From contig JAZUSJ010000277.1 in NCBI GenBank assembly GCA_045606685.1, positions 1 through 12,675 on the forward strand: DNA of 12,675 bases, read 5' to 3'. Shown one piece after another: positions 1 to 7,476 of this stretch (within the stretch, counting starts at the first letter, position 1; every line of letters begins with the position of its first letter). The translations under genes and the position numbers were made by a program. This DNA is from SVQP01 sp045606685 (GTDB lineage: Bacteria > Bacillota > Clostridia > Oscillospirales > CAG-272). The notes below the pieces were generated by a model, which was not told where the DNA came from, made no database searches, and saw only the letters and a program-made list of their open reading frames with translations.

Positions 1-2553
1 GGTACGGGTGCTTTCATCGACCAGATGGCAACATTGCTCAATCTTCCCGTCGATGAAATGGATACGCTCAGCCTCACGCACTCACGGATCTATCCGATCG
101 CTTCCCGCTGCGGCGTCTTTGCAAAGACCGACATTCAGCCGCTGCTCAATCAAGGCGCGAGAAAGGAAGATATTTCCGCAAGCATTTTCTATGCGATCGT
201 CAACCAGACCATCACGGGACTCGCCCAAGGACATCCCATCGAGGGCAACGTGGTGTATCTGGGCGGCCCTCTGACGTTTTTGTCCGAGCTGCGCGCTGCT
301 TTTGATAAAACGCTGCATTGCAAAGGCACCTGCCCCGAGGATTCCTTGGTGTTCGTCGCGCTTGGTGCCGCGTATTACGCGCAGGACAAGGTAGACCTTG
401 CCAAGGCTTACGAGATCATTGGAGAAAAGGCGGATTCGCTGACCGATTCTTCGCTCAAGCCTTTGTTTGCAAACAGGGAAGAGTATGATGCGTTCATGGC
501 GCGTCATGCAGCGCACAGCGTGCCGAGAAAAGAGGGCGAGGCCTACGAGGGGGATGCGTATTTGGGCATCGACTCGGGATCGACCACGCTCAAGGTCGTG
601 CTGACCGATGCACAGGGTGCGATTATTTATTCCAAATACCAGTCCAATCAGGGAAGACCGCTGGATGTGGTCAAGGACACCTTGATCGAAATGTATGAAA
701 AATACCCGGGTGTTCGCATCGTTTCGTCTGCCGTGACCGGCTATGGCGAGGATATGATGCGCGCAGCGCTGGGCATTGACGTGGGCGTGGTGGAAACCGT
801 GGCGCATTTCACGGCAGCCAAGTATTTCATGCCCGACGTGGAGTTTATCATTGATATCGGCGGCCAGGATATGAAGTGCTTCAAGATCCGCGGCGGTGCG
901 ATTGATAATATTTTCCTCAACGAGGCCTGCTCCTCGGGCTGCGGCTCCTTCTTGCAGACCTTTGCCAATTCCATGGGCTACCCCATTGACGAGTTTGCAA
1001 ATCTCGGTCTGTTCGGGCAAAAGCCGGTGGATCTCGGCTCGCGCTGCACCGTATTTATGAATTCCTCGGTCAAGCAGGCGCAAAAGGAAGGTGTCAGCGT
1101 AGAAAATATTTCGGCAGGACTGTCGATCAGCGTGGTCAAGAATGCGATCTATAAGGTCATTCGCGTACATTCTGCGGAGGAGCTTGGCAAAAAGATCGTG
1201 GTGCAGGGCGGTACGTTCCTCAATAACGCCGTGCTGCGTGCCTTTGAGCAGGAGATCGGCGTGGAGGTCATCCGTCCCGATATTGCGGGCATGATGGGCG
1301 CGTTCGGCGCGGCCCTGTATGCAAAGCAGCTGCACGACGGCCAAGGGTATTCGGGCATTCTGTCCTACGAGGATATGAAAAAGTTCACCTACTCGATCAA
1401 AAGCGTGACCTGCAACGGCTGTAACAACCGCTGCGCGCTGACCGTCAACGATTTTGGCGGTGGACGCAGATTTATCGGCGGCAACCGCTGCGAAAAGCCG
1501 GTAACCAACAAGGCGCAGGACGATTCTCTCAATCTGTACGAATATAAGCTGGCTGCTCTGGCAGCATTCCCCGAGGGAGAGGGGACGCGCGGCACAATCG
1601 GTCTGCCCATGGGACTGAATATGTACGAAATGTACCCGTTCTGGAACACCCTGTTCAGAGAGCTGGGCTTCAAAGTCAAAATGAGCGGCTTTTCCAACCG
1701 CAAGCTGTACCTCAAGGGACAGGGAACCATCCCGTCGGATACCGTCTGCTTCCCCGCGAAAATGGTACACGGTCACATTCAGCAGCTGATCGAGATGGAC
1801 GTGGACGCCATCTTCTATCCCTGCATGACGTACAATTTCAACGAGGGTAAGACCAAGAACTGCTTCAACTGCGCGGTCATCGCGGGATACCCCGAGGTCA
1901 TTGAGGCCAATACGCTCAATTTCGGTAAGATCAAGTATATCAACGAATACGTAGGCCCTCACGTGCGAAAGGAATTCCCCGCACGCTTTGCAAGGATCTT
2001 GCAAAAGCACTTTGAGGGGATCGAGCCCAAGGACGTCAAGGCAGCCTGCAAAAAGGCATACGACGCATACGATGCATACATGGCAGATATCCGCGCACAG
2101 GGGCAGAAGATCGTGCAGGCGGCAAGAGCACAGGGCAAAAAGATCATCGTGCTGGCAGGCAGACCTTACCATGCCGATCCCGAGATCAACCACGGCATTC
2201 ATAAGCTGATCTGCGCGCTTGGGTTTGCGGTGGTATCCGAGGATGCCGTGGCCGCCATGGCACCCGATTTCAAGGTCAATCTGCTCAGCCAGTGGACCTA
2301 TCACCAAAGACTTTTCTCGGCTGCCAAGTACGTCACGTCGCAAAAGGATATGTATATTGTGCATCTGGTATCGTTCGGCTGCGGACTTGACGCGCTGACC
2401 ACCGACGAGGTGCGTGCGATACTGGAGTATGCGGGCAACTTGTATACCCAGATCAAGATCGATGAGGTCACCAACCTCGGTGCGATCAAGATCAGACTGC
2501 GCAGTCTGATCGCAGCCATCGAGCAGCAAAGGAAGGGAGGGGAGAAGTCGTGA
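1..2553 (+). CDS. 2-hydroxyacyl-CoA dehydratase activase-type protein, BcrAD/BadFG ATPase plus DUF2229-like region (5' end outside window)
   Basis: The frame is open from base 1, and the first codons read GTGAFIDQMA, the middle of a BcrAD/BadFG ATPase motif, so the gene starts before the window. Residues are numbered from the Met at base 25. The tail of a first ATPase domain runs to about 125. A second complete ATPase domain (about 178-435) has the phosphate motif DSGSTTLK (183-190), IDIGGQDMK (276-284), and two cysteines, NEACSSG (C302) and SRCTVF (C341), at the places where the HgdC activator binds its [4Fe-4S] cluster. A CNGCNNRC cluster (463-470) with C489 follows, then a DUF2229-like region (about 524-830). 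In characterised relatives an ATP-driven activator injects an electron into a 2-hydroxyacyl-CoA dehydratase; the substrate here cannot be read. Cytosolic, with no membrane segment. The stop overlaps the next gene by 4 bases, implying coupled translation. The family is secure; the exact reaction is unknown. Confidence 0.9.
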   Translation, partial: GTGAFIDQMATLLNLPVDEMDTLSLTHSRIYPIASRCGVFAKTDIQPLLNQGARKEDISASIFYAIVNQTITGLAQGHPIEGNVVYLGGPLTFLSELRAAFDKTLHCKGTCPEDSLVFVALGAAYYAQDKVDLAKAYEIIGEKADSLTDSSLKPLFANREEYDAFMARHAAHSVPRKEGEAYEGDAYLGIDSGSTTLKVVLTDAQGAIIYSKYQSNQGRPLDVVKDTLIEMYEKYPGVRIVSSAVTGYGEDMMRAALGIDVGVVETVAHFTAAKYFMPDVEFIIDIGGQDMKCFKIRGGAIDNIFLNEACSSGCGSFLQTFANSMGYPIDEFANLGLFGQKPVDLGSRCTVFMNSSVKQAQKEGVSVENISAGLSISVVKNAIYKVIRVHSAEELGKKIVVQGGTFLNNAVLRAFEQEIGVEVIRPDIAGMMGAFGAALYAKQLHDGQGYSGILSYEDMKKFTYSIKSVTCNGCNNRCALTVNDFGGGRRFIGGNRCEKPVTNKAQDDSLNLYEYKLAALAAFPEGEGTRGTIGLPMGLNMYEMYPFWNTLFRELGFKVKMSGFSNRKLYLKGQGTIPSDTVCFPAKMVHGHIQQLIEMDVDAIFYPCMTYNFNEGKTKNCFNCAVIAGYPEVIEANTLNFGKIKYINEYVGPHVRKEFPARFARILQKHFEGIEPKDVKAACKKAYDAYDAYMADIRAQGQKIVQAARAQGKKIIVLAGRPYHADPEINHGIHKLICALGFAVVSEDAVAAMAPDFKVNLLSQWTYHQRLFSAAKYVTSQKDMYIVHLVSFGCGLDALTTDEVRAILEYAGNLYTQIKIDEVTNLGAIKIRLRSLIAAIEQQRKGGEKS

Positions 2554-3812
2554 AGGAGCAAGGACATTACCGCGAGCGCGTCAAGTTTACGCGCAAAATG
2601 AAAAAGGACTATACCATTCTGACGCCCAGCATGGCCCCCATCCACTTCAAGATCCTGCGCCCCATTCTGCAAAGAGAGGGATACAGCATCGATATCATGG
2701 AAAACGACGGCCCCGAGGTGCTGCAAATGGCACTCAAGTACGTCAATAACGACATGTGCTATCCCGCCATGCTGACCACGGGACAGATGCTGGCTACCAT
2801 GAAGAGCGGCAAGTACGATCCCGATAAGGTGGCTATGATCATTACCCAGTCGGGCGGCGGCTGCCGTGACAGCAACTATATCAACCTGATGCGCAAGGCC
2901 TTTGAGAAGGCGGGATACGGCCACGTACCATTCATTTCGGCCAACGTGTGGCTCATGGAGCTTAACCCCGGCGGTCTGCTCAGTCCGTTTGGCCTCTTAA
3001 TGGCGGTTGCGGGCTTGATCTATGGGGACATGGTCATGATCCTATCCAATCAGGTGCGCCCCTACGAGGTCAACCCCGGCGAGACCGACGCCATGGTGGA
3101 CAAGTGGGCAACCAAGCTCGGTCAGGGCTTTGCCAAGGGCAAGGGCTGGATGCCCGGTGCCATCAAGAAGAATCTGCGTGCGATTGCGGACGATTTTGCA
3201 TCCATCGAGATCAAAAAGACGCCCAAGGTCAGGGTCGCGGTCATTGGTGAGCTGTATCTCAAGTATTCCGCGCCCGGCAATAACCATCTGGAAGAATTTC
3301 TTGCCGAGCAGGATTGCGAGGTCTACGTCCCCAGCATTTTGGGATTTGGCATCTACAAGACCAACGGTGCCTTGGAGGATCTGCGCCTGTACGGCGGTAA
3401 GCCGATCAAGCGTCTGATTTTGGAGATCGCCATGAAGTATATGTTCTGGATGGAGGATATTCTGATCTCGGCCATCGAGCAGAATCCCAAATTCGTGCCG
3501 CCCGAACGCGTCAACGACCTCAAAAAAAGAGCCGAGGGCGTCATCGGCGTGGGCAACAGCATGGGCGAGGGCTGGTATCTTGCCGCGGAAATGCTGGAGT
3601 TTGCGGATCACGGATATGAGAATATCGTGATCGTGCAGCCGTTTGGCTGCCTGCCTTGCCACGTGGCGGCCAAGGGCATGATCAATAAGGTCAGACGCCT
3701 GGATCCGCGCCTGAACGTGGTGGATATTGAATACGATCCCGGTGCCACCAAGGTCAACCAGGAAAACAGAATCAAGCTCATGCTCGTCGTGGCAAAGGAA
3801 AAGCTGCAGTAA
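2550..3812 (+). CDS. 2-hydroxyglutaryl-CoA dehydratase D-like / CoA enzyme activase C-terminal partner protein
   Basis: This 420-residue protein starts with GTG inside the upstream stop (GTGA). A strong purine-rich ribosome site (GGGAGGGGAG around 2535-2544) supports that start over the internal Met at 2598. It resembles the C-terminal part of the long Clostridial acyl-CoA dehydratase activase-related proteins and the D-subunit fold of 2-hydroxyacyl-CoA dehydratases. Conserved cysteines lie in NNDMCYPA (C70), GGGCRDSNY (C105) and QPFGCLPCH (C367, C370), which suit Fe-S ligation. There is no signal peptide, so it should be cytosolic. It is probably the functional partner of the preceding ATPase-containing protein, together forming a two-chain version of what is commonly one polypeptide of about 1,400 residues. 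No dehydratase A/B pair or CoA-transferase is seen here, so the pathway is not identified. The gene ends 48 bases before a terminator hairpin. Confidence 0.85.
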   Translation: MKEQGHYRERVKFTRKMKKDYTILTPSMAPIHFKILRPILQREGYSIDIMENDGPEVLQMALKYVNNDMCYPAMLTTGQMLATMKSGKYDPDKVAMIITQSGGGCRDSNYINLMRKAFEKAGYGHVPFISANVWLMELNPGGLLSPFGLLMAVAGLIYGDMVMILSNQVRPYEVNPGETDAMVDKWATKLGQGFAKGKGWMPGAIKKNLRAIADDFASIEIKKTPKVRVAVIGELYLKYSAPGNNHLEEFLAEQDCEVYVPSILGFGIYKTNGALEDLRLYGGKPIKRLILEIAMKYMFWMEDILISAIEQNPKFVPPERVNDLKKRAEGVIGVGNSMGEGWYLAAEMLEFADHGYENIVIVQPFGCLPCHVAAKGMINKVRRLDPRLNVVDIEYDPGATKVNQENRIKLMLVVAKEKLQ

Positions 3813-3823
3813 TATACCGTAGG

Positions 3824-3841
3824 GCGGGGGCTTGCTCCCGC
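3824..3841. repeat. GC-rich REP-like palindrome
   Basis: GCGGGGGC and GCTCCCGC form an 8-bp stem (one G-T wobble) around a TT loop, 11 bases after the stop of the dehydratase-partner gene. It is too tight and lacks a following T-run, so it is not a good terminator by itself. The surrounding GTAGGGCGGG...CCCGCCG sequence resembles short interspersed palindromes I have seen in intergenic regions of Clostridial genomes. Only one copy is visible here, so repetitive status is inferred. Confidence 0.5.
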
Positions 3842-3856
3842 CGCCATAAAAAGATG

Positions 3857-3895
3857 AAAACCCTTGCGTTTGCAAGGGCTTTCTGCTTTTTGCTA
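3857..3895. terminator. Bidirectional intrinsic terminator between convergent operons
   Basis: A perfect 7-bp stem, CCCTTGC (3861-3867) and GCAAGGG (3872-3878) with loop GTTT, is flanked by AAAA on the left and a T-rich stretch (CTTTCTGCTTTTT) on the right. Read rightward it terminates the dehydratase-activase operon. Read leftward the exit sequence is TTTTCATCTTTTT, which would terminate the sigma/sensor operon ending at 3904. One hairpin thus serves both converging transcripts. Confidence 0.85.
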
Positions 3896-3903
3896 TGAGA
3901 GTT

Positions 3904-6765
3904 TTATCCAACGGCCAGGAAACTGCTGATGACGTTATATACGGCACCCTGATCCTCTTGGGAGAGGTGTGCATGCCAGTTGCCGATCATGACGTGGCCG
4001 GTGGGGGCTTCGTAACGGATTTTGTATCCGTTGATCATAAAGACGGAAAGGTACAGGAATTCCTCCGAGTCCTGGCCGGTAGAGTAGCTGTCCCAGGTGT
4101 AATACTCGGCGTTTTTGAAGATCTCTCGCAGCTGCGTCTGTTGCTCGTCGGTCAAGGAACGGCACGGCATGCTGTTGTCTGCCAAGATCATGCGGCAGGT
4201 GCCGCCGCGGAAATCGGGGGCAACGTTGGTAAAGCGTGCAAAGCAGGTGGTACCGTTCGCGTCGGTGACCAGCACCTTGCTTTGTCCGTCTTCGATGTCA
4301 AACATGGTCGCATCGGTCAGGGATGTGTCACCCATCACCACGGCAGCGCAGTCACCAAGGCGCTGACCGCCACCGCCCGGAAGAACGGTATCCTTGTAGG
4401 TATGATCGATCTGTTCGTTGTTTTTGTAATATTCTCCCATGTAATAAACGACCGAGTCGGCGATGCCTTGGCGGATATTGAGCATTGCCACGTGCAGAGC
4501 GTCCGTGCAATCCTTTGTGTAGGAGTCGGCGTAGAGATAGCGTCCGTTTGTAAAGAACGTGCCGTTTGCGTAGGATACGGTCGTGCCATTGCAATCGAAC
4601 ACCAGCGCGGGAGCTGCGTCCAGCTCTCCTTCATACCAGTGGTCGGTGTTCAGAACCGTGAGCAGATGCGTTGCCACGCTCGGCGGGATGGCATATCCCG
4701 CATCCTCACCGCCAAGCCTGATGCTTGAGAATTGCGGCTGATAAATGCTTCTTGTGACAATGGTGTCTATGAATTGCTTGTCCTCGCCACGCAGCACCGT
4801 AAAGGAATTGCCTACGGTAAAAATACCGCTTGCGGGATCGTAGCCGCACTCCTTTGCACCGACACGCAAGCCGTATGCGGGCGTGGTGTGGGCGGTGCTT
4901 TGCGTCCAGACGCTGCGATTGAGAATGATGAGCATGTGACCGACGTCATCGCTGTCAAACAGCCTGGCCAAGGGCTCGGCTGAGATGACGGCATCAAGCT
5001 GCTTCCAATATTCGATCGGGCCGTTTCCAAAGAACGGGAAGGCGCTGTCGATCTTCCGCATCTCAGCCTGCTGCTCATTTGTGGCTTCAAAGTAACGGTT
5101 GTTTGCAACGAAATAGCCCTCGGTGTAATATACGTAGGTATCTCCGATTTTGATACGGGGCTCAAAGCGGTAGTCGGTATAGAGCGGTAACCCCTCGATC
5201 CATTCGGCGCTGTCCAGTACCTCCTGCAGCCATGCGGTCTGCTCGGGAGTCAAGGTTCGGTTGACCTCGTAGCCGGCATCCTGAACGTAGCGCGCAGGCT
5301 CCAGGATGGATTGCTCCATGCTGCTTTGTACGGTGAAATACTCATATGCAAGCTCGGACGAGTAATAGAGGTAAAGGCAATATTGTGCGTCGCACGTGGG
5401 GGAGATCGCCGCGCTTTGCTTGTACTGAATGGCAAAGCACCCGATATCTTGCTGATAGTCTAAACAGAGGCTGTGCGTGCCGTCGGCAAACAGCAGCACC
5501 GTGCTTTTCCCGGTAAGCAGGTTCTCGGCCGTATTTTTGTCAAATCCGATAGCAAGGAGTGCATCTTGTAAGGAATGCTCGGCAGTAATACCGCAGGGGA
5601 GTATCATGCCATCGGGCATTGCCGATGCGGCATACAAGGAGCGATATTTGGTTACGTGTTCTTGCGAAGCATCCCGGAAGTGGAAGTAAGTGAATAGATC
5701 GGAAGAATAATCCTGGCCGTCAAAGCCCTCGGAATAATCAACGGGATTCCTATTCATGATCTCAAACATGCCCCTACCCTCGTAGGTCAGTTGTATGACG
5801 GCTTCTCTGAACGCAGAAGCGTCTGCCATATCAAAGCCGTAGGTATGCAAGAATTGCGCAAAGCTGTCAGCCGAAACAGAGGTGCTGCCCGAGTCAAGGA
5901 TCTGCACCGCATCCGCAAAGGTGTGGGAGTATTCTACAAAGGAGAGTTCAAGGTCGTAAGTGCCGGGCGTAGCCTTGGATAGATCAAAGGTGTAACTCAC
6001 ACGCTTGCTTTGCCCCGGAGCGAGCATGATACGTTCGCCGTCGTCAGGTGCGGTGGGGAGAATGACCTGTTCGGAAAGGGTCGTGGAATCGAGTCGCAGC
6101 GTCGCACTCCATTGCATGACGGGGCATTCGATTTCGTGATCCGATACGTTGGTCAGGGTCACGGAAAAGGCAAGCATCGAGCCCGCATACACTCTTGTGG
6201 GCAGCGTGGGCAGATCGTGCGAGAATTCCAGCACGATGGCTTCCCGAAAGATAAAAGAAACGTTCTCTTTCATCATGTCAAAATTGCTTGTAAAGGTCTT
6301 CTGCAAAGAATCCAGCAGCGCATCGGAATCGGGGTGGTCGCGCAATGCCGTGGAGAGTGTGACGATTACGCTTCCGTTGGGCTCTGCGTCTTCGGCAGAG
6401 GTGGTGATCCCGAGCAATTTGGCACTCTCGTCAAGCCCGCTCAAATGCGCCCAAGCAGCAAATACGTTTTGCACCGAGTACGGTAGGCGCACGTATTCGC
6501 TCTTTGGGCGACCGTTCTTGTCGGTGTAGTATATCCATACGTTTTTGATGTCCATGTCGCCGTTCTCAGCAGGATACTCCAGTTCCAGCGTTGTGGGAAT
6601 AAACGGTATGATCGCCAACGCGGTGCAAATCAAAACTGCCAGAGCTGCTGCCACCAGGGCGATTTGAAAGCGCGGTTTTTTTCGCATGGGCACGTTTTCT
6701 TCGGCTTCTGCGATCAGAGCGGGATCAATCGAGCCCAAAAGCTCGGTAAGCTTGCGTTCTGTCAT
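3904..6765 (-). CDS. Single-pass membrane sensor / anti-sigma-like protein with four C-terminal modules (cassette 1)
   Basis: This 953-residue protein has a short cytosolic segment (1-33, with SIDPALIAEAEENVPMRKK), one hydrophobic helix (about 34-57), and a large outer part. Residues about 75-175 resemble a GerMN-like fold (LSTALRDHP, LLDSLQKTF), and about 190-285 look like an Ig/BsuPI-type sandwich (VTLTNVSDHEI, then LAPGQSKRVSYTF). Residues about 380-420 share the DALLAIGFDKNTAENL block with its paralogue. The C-terminal half seems to hold four diverged copies of a 70-80-residue module, at about 504-573, 597-670, 694-766 and 870-950. Its start overlaps the sigma-factor stop (ATGA), with a GGAGGG ribosome site, which is the classic sigma/anti-sigma arrangement. 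No zinc anti-sigma HxxxCxxC motif is seen. The anti-sigma role is inferred from position and topology; the ligand is unknown. Confidence 0.75.
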   Translation of the reverse strand: MTERKLTELLGSIDPALIAEAEENVPMRKKPRFQIALVAAALAVLICTALAIIPFIPTTLELEYPAENGDMDIKNVWIYYTDKNGRPKSEYVRLPYSVQNVFAAWAHLSGLDESAKLLGITTSAEDAEPNGSVIVTLSTALRDHPDSDALLDSLQKTFTSNFDMMKENVSFIFREAIVLEFSHDLPTLPTRVYAGSMLAFSVTLTNVSDHEIECPVMQWSATLRLDSTTLSEQVILPTAPDDGERIMLAPGQSKRVSYTFDLSKATPGTYDLELSFVEYSHTFADAVQILDSGSTSVSADSFAQFLHTYGFDMADASAFREAVIQLTYEGRGMFEIMNRNPVDYSEGFDGQDYSSDLFTYFHFRDASQEHVTKYRSLYAASAMPDGMILPCGITAEHSLQDALLAIGFDKNTAENLLTGKSTVLLFADGTHSLCLDYQQDIGCFAIQYKQSAAISPTCDAQYCLYLYYSSELAYEYFTVQSSMEQSILEPARYVQDAGYEVNRTLTPEQTAWLQEVLDSAEWIEGLPLYTDYRFEPRIKIGDTYVYYTEGYFVANNRYFEATNEQQAEMRKIDSAFPFFGNGPIEYWKQLDAVISAEPLARLFDSDDVGHMLIILNRSVWTQSTAHTTPAYGLRVGAKECGYDPASGIFTVGNSFTVLRGEDKQFIDTIVTRSIYQPQFSSIRLGGEDAGYAIPPSVATHLLTVLNTDHWYEGELDAAPALVFDCNGTTVSYANGTFFTNGRYLYADSYTKDCTDALHVAMLNIRQGIADSVVYYMGEYYKNNEQIDHTYKDTVLPGGGGQRLGDCAAVVMGDTSLTDATMFDIEDGQSKVLVTDANGTTCFARFTNVAPDFRGGTCRMILADNSMPCRSLTDEQQTQLREIFKNAEYYTWDSYSTGQDSEEFLYLSVFMINGYKIRYEAPTGHVMIGNWHAHLSQEDQGAVYNVISSFLAVG

Positions 6766-7310
6766 AGTGCGTAGCCCTCCTTTTCGAGATACTCACGCAG
6801 CTTTGTGCGTGTACGGGACAGAATGATCTTGACGTTTGATACTCCCAAGCCAAATCGTTTGGCAATGGATTTGATCTCGTCAAAATGGTAATAGCGGCGA
6901 ATGAATACACTGCGCTCGCGCTTGGGCAGCGACCAAAGAAAACGGTCAATGGCGACAACGATTTCACGTTCCTCTGCTTGCGTGGCAGGATTTGTGTCCG
7001 TAGTGGCGATCTCGCCGATCTCCTCAAGGGTCGCGGTAAGCGTGCCTCGCCTGTTGTTGCTGCGGTATCTGTCAAGACTGACGTGCCGTGTGATGCTGCC
7101 CACAAATTGCTGCAGATAACTCGGACGTGCAGGGGGGATGGCATTCCATGTACGCAACCACGTATCGTTGAGACATTCCTCTGCATCCTGCAGATTGTGC
7201 AGAATTCTTTGCGCAATGCCCATGCAATACGCTCCGTATTTTTGGGACGTTTCGGTAATGGCTCGCTCATCGCGTGCAAAGTAGAGGTCTATGATGTCAC
7301 GGTCTTGCAT
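6762..7310 (-). CDS. ECF-type RNA polymerase sigma factor (cassette 1)
   Basis: This 182-residue protein has a sigma-2 region (about 22-85: DAEECLNDTWLRTWNAIPP, then SITRHVSLDRYR) and a sigma-4 helix-turn-helix region (about 118-172: LPKRERSVFIRRYY, IKSIAKRFGLGVSNVK). The linker between them is short, with no sigma-3 region, as in ECF sigma factors. It directs RNA polymerase to a small set of promoters, probably including its own. The start is set by AAGGAGTG 7 bases upstream. The downstream sensor gene starts inside its stop codon, so both are made together. By eye it is identical to the second sigma factor of this window at 62 of the first 80 residues. Confidence 0.92.
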   Translation of the reverse strand: MQDRDIIDLYFARDERAITETSQKYGAYCMGIAQRILHNLQDAEECLNDTWLRTWNAIPPARPSYLQQFVGSITRHVSLDRYRSNNRRGTLTATLEEIGEIATTDTNPATQAEEREIVVAIDRFLWSLPKRERSVFIRRYYHFDEIKSIAKRFGLGVSNVKIILSRTRTKLREYLEKEGYAL

Positions 7311-7351
7311 ACTGTCACTCCTTTCTGAACAAATTTTGCTCTCTATTATGT

Positions 7352-7381
7352 ATGTCGAAAAAAGCAGCCTCTTGGTTACAA
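7352..7381 (-). promoter_or_regulatory. Candidate ECF-sigma autoregulatory promoter of cassette 1
   Basis: Read on the minus strand, TTGTAACC (7381-7374) and CGACAT (7357-7352) are separated by 16 bases. The same two blocks with the same spacing lie upstream of the other sigma gene, while the spacer diverges. Spacing and conservation fit a bipartite ECF promoter read by the encoded sigma. It could instead be an operator or leader element, because it sits at and after the presumed sigma-A start site. Confidence 0.6.
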
Positions 7382-7382
7382 C

Positions 7383-7411
7383 ATTTTACCATATTTTTAA
7401 AAAAAGTGCAA
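7383..7411 (-). promoter_or_regulatory. Sigma-A promoter of cassette 1
   Basis: On the minus strand a -35 TTGCAC (7411-7406) and a -10 TAAAAT (7388-7383) are 17 bases apart, with an extended TGG before the -10. This would supply basal transcription of the sigma/sensor operon. Its start site would fall within the conserved TTGTAACC block. Confidence 0.7.
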
Positions 7412-7444
7412 GAAAAAGCTAAATAATGGACGATATATAGTAAA

Positions 7445-7469
7445 CGTCCGCGGCATTTTGCCGCGGACG
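7445..7469 (-). terminator. Hairpin after cassette 2 (probable terminator)
   Basis: A perfect 10-bp stem, CGTCCGCGGC (7445-7454) and GCCGCGGACG (7460-7469), has a 5-base loop and lies 7 bases beyond the stop of the 620-residue sensor gene. Read on the minus strand it is followed by only a weak T-run (TTTACTATATAT), so termination may be partial. Read-through would run into cassette 1, in the same orientation. Confidence 0.65.
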
Positions 7470-7476
7470 GGGTGTG

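Noticed and set aside
82..2529. 815-residue open frame antisense to the activase gene
   Set aside because: A shadow frame arising from codon bias. The plus-strand protein carries clear family motifs; the antisense product has none and no ribosome site.
2528..2553. Programmed -1 frameshift joining the two dehydratase-activase genes
   Set aside because: No convincing slippery heptamer plus downstream structure was seen; a GTG start with a strong ribosome site explains the arrangement more simply.
3895..4728. 277-residue plus-strand frame over the end of the 953-residue sensor gene
   Set aside because: Antisense shadow; it begins in the terminator region, and the minus-strand gene is supported by its paralogue and the ATGA overlap.
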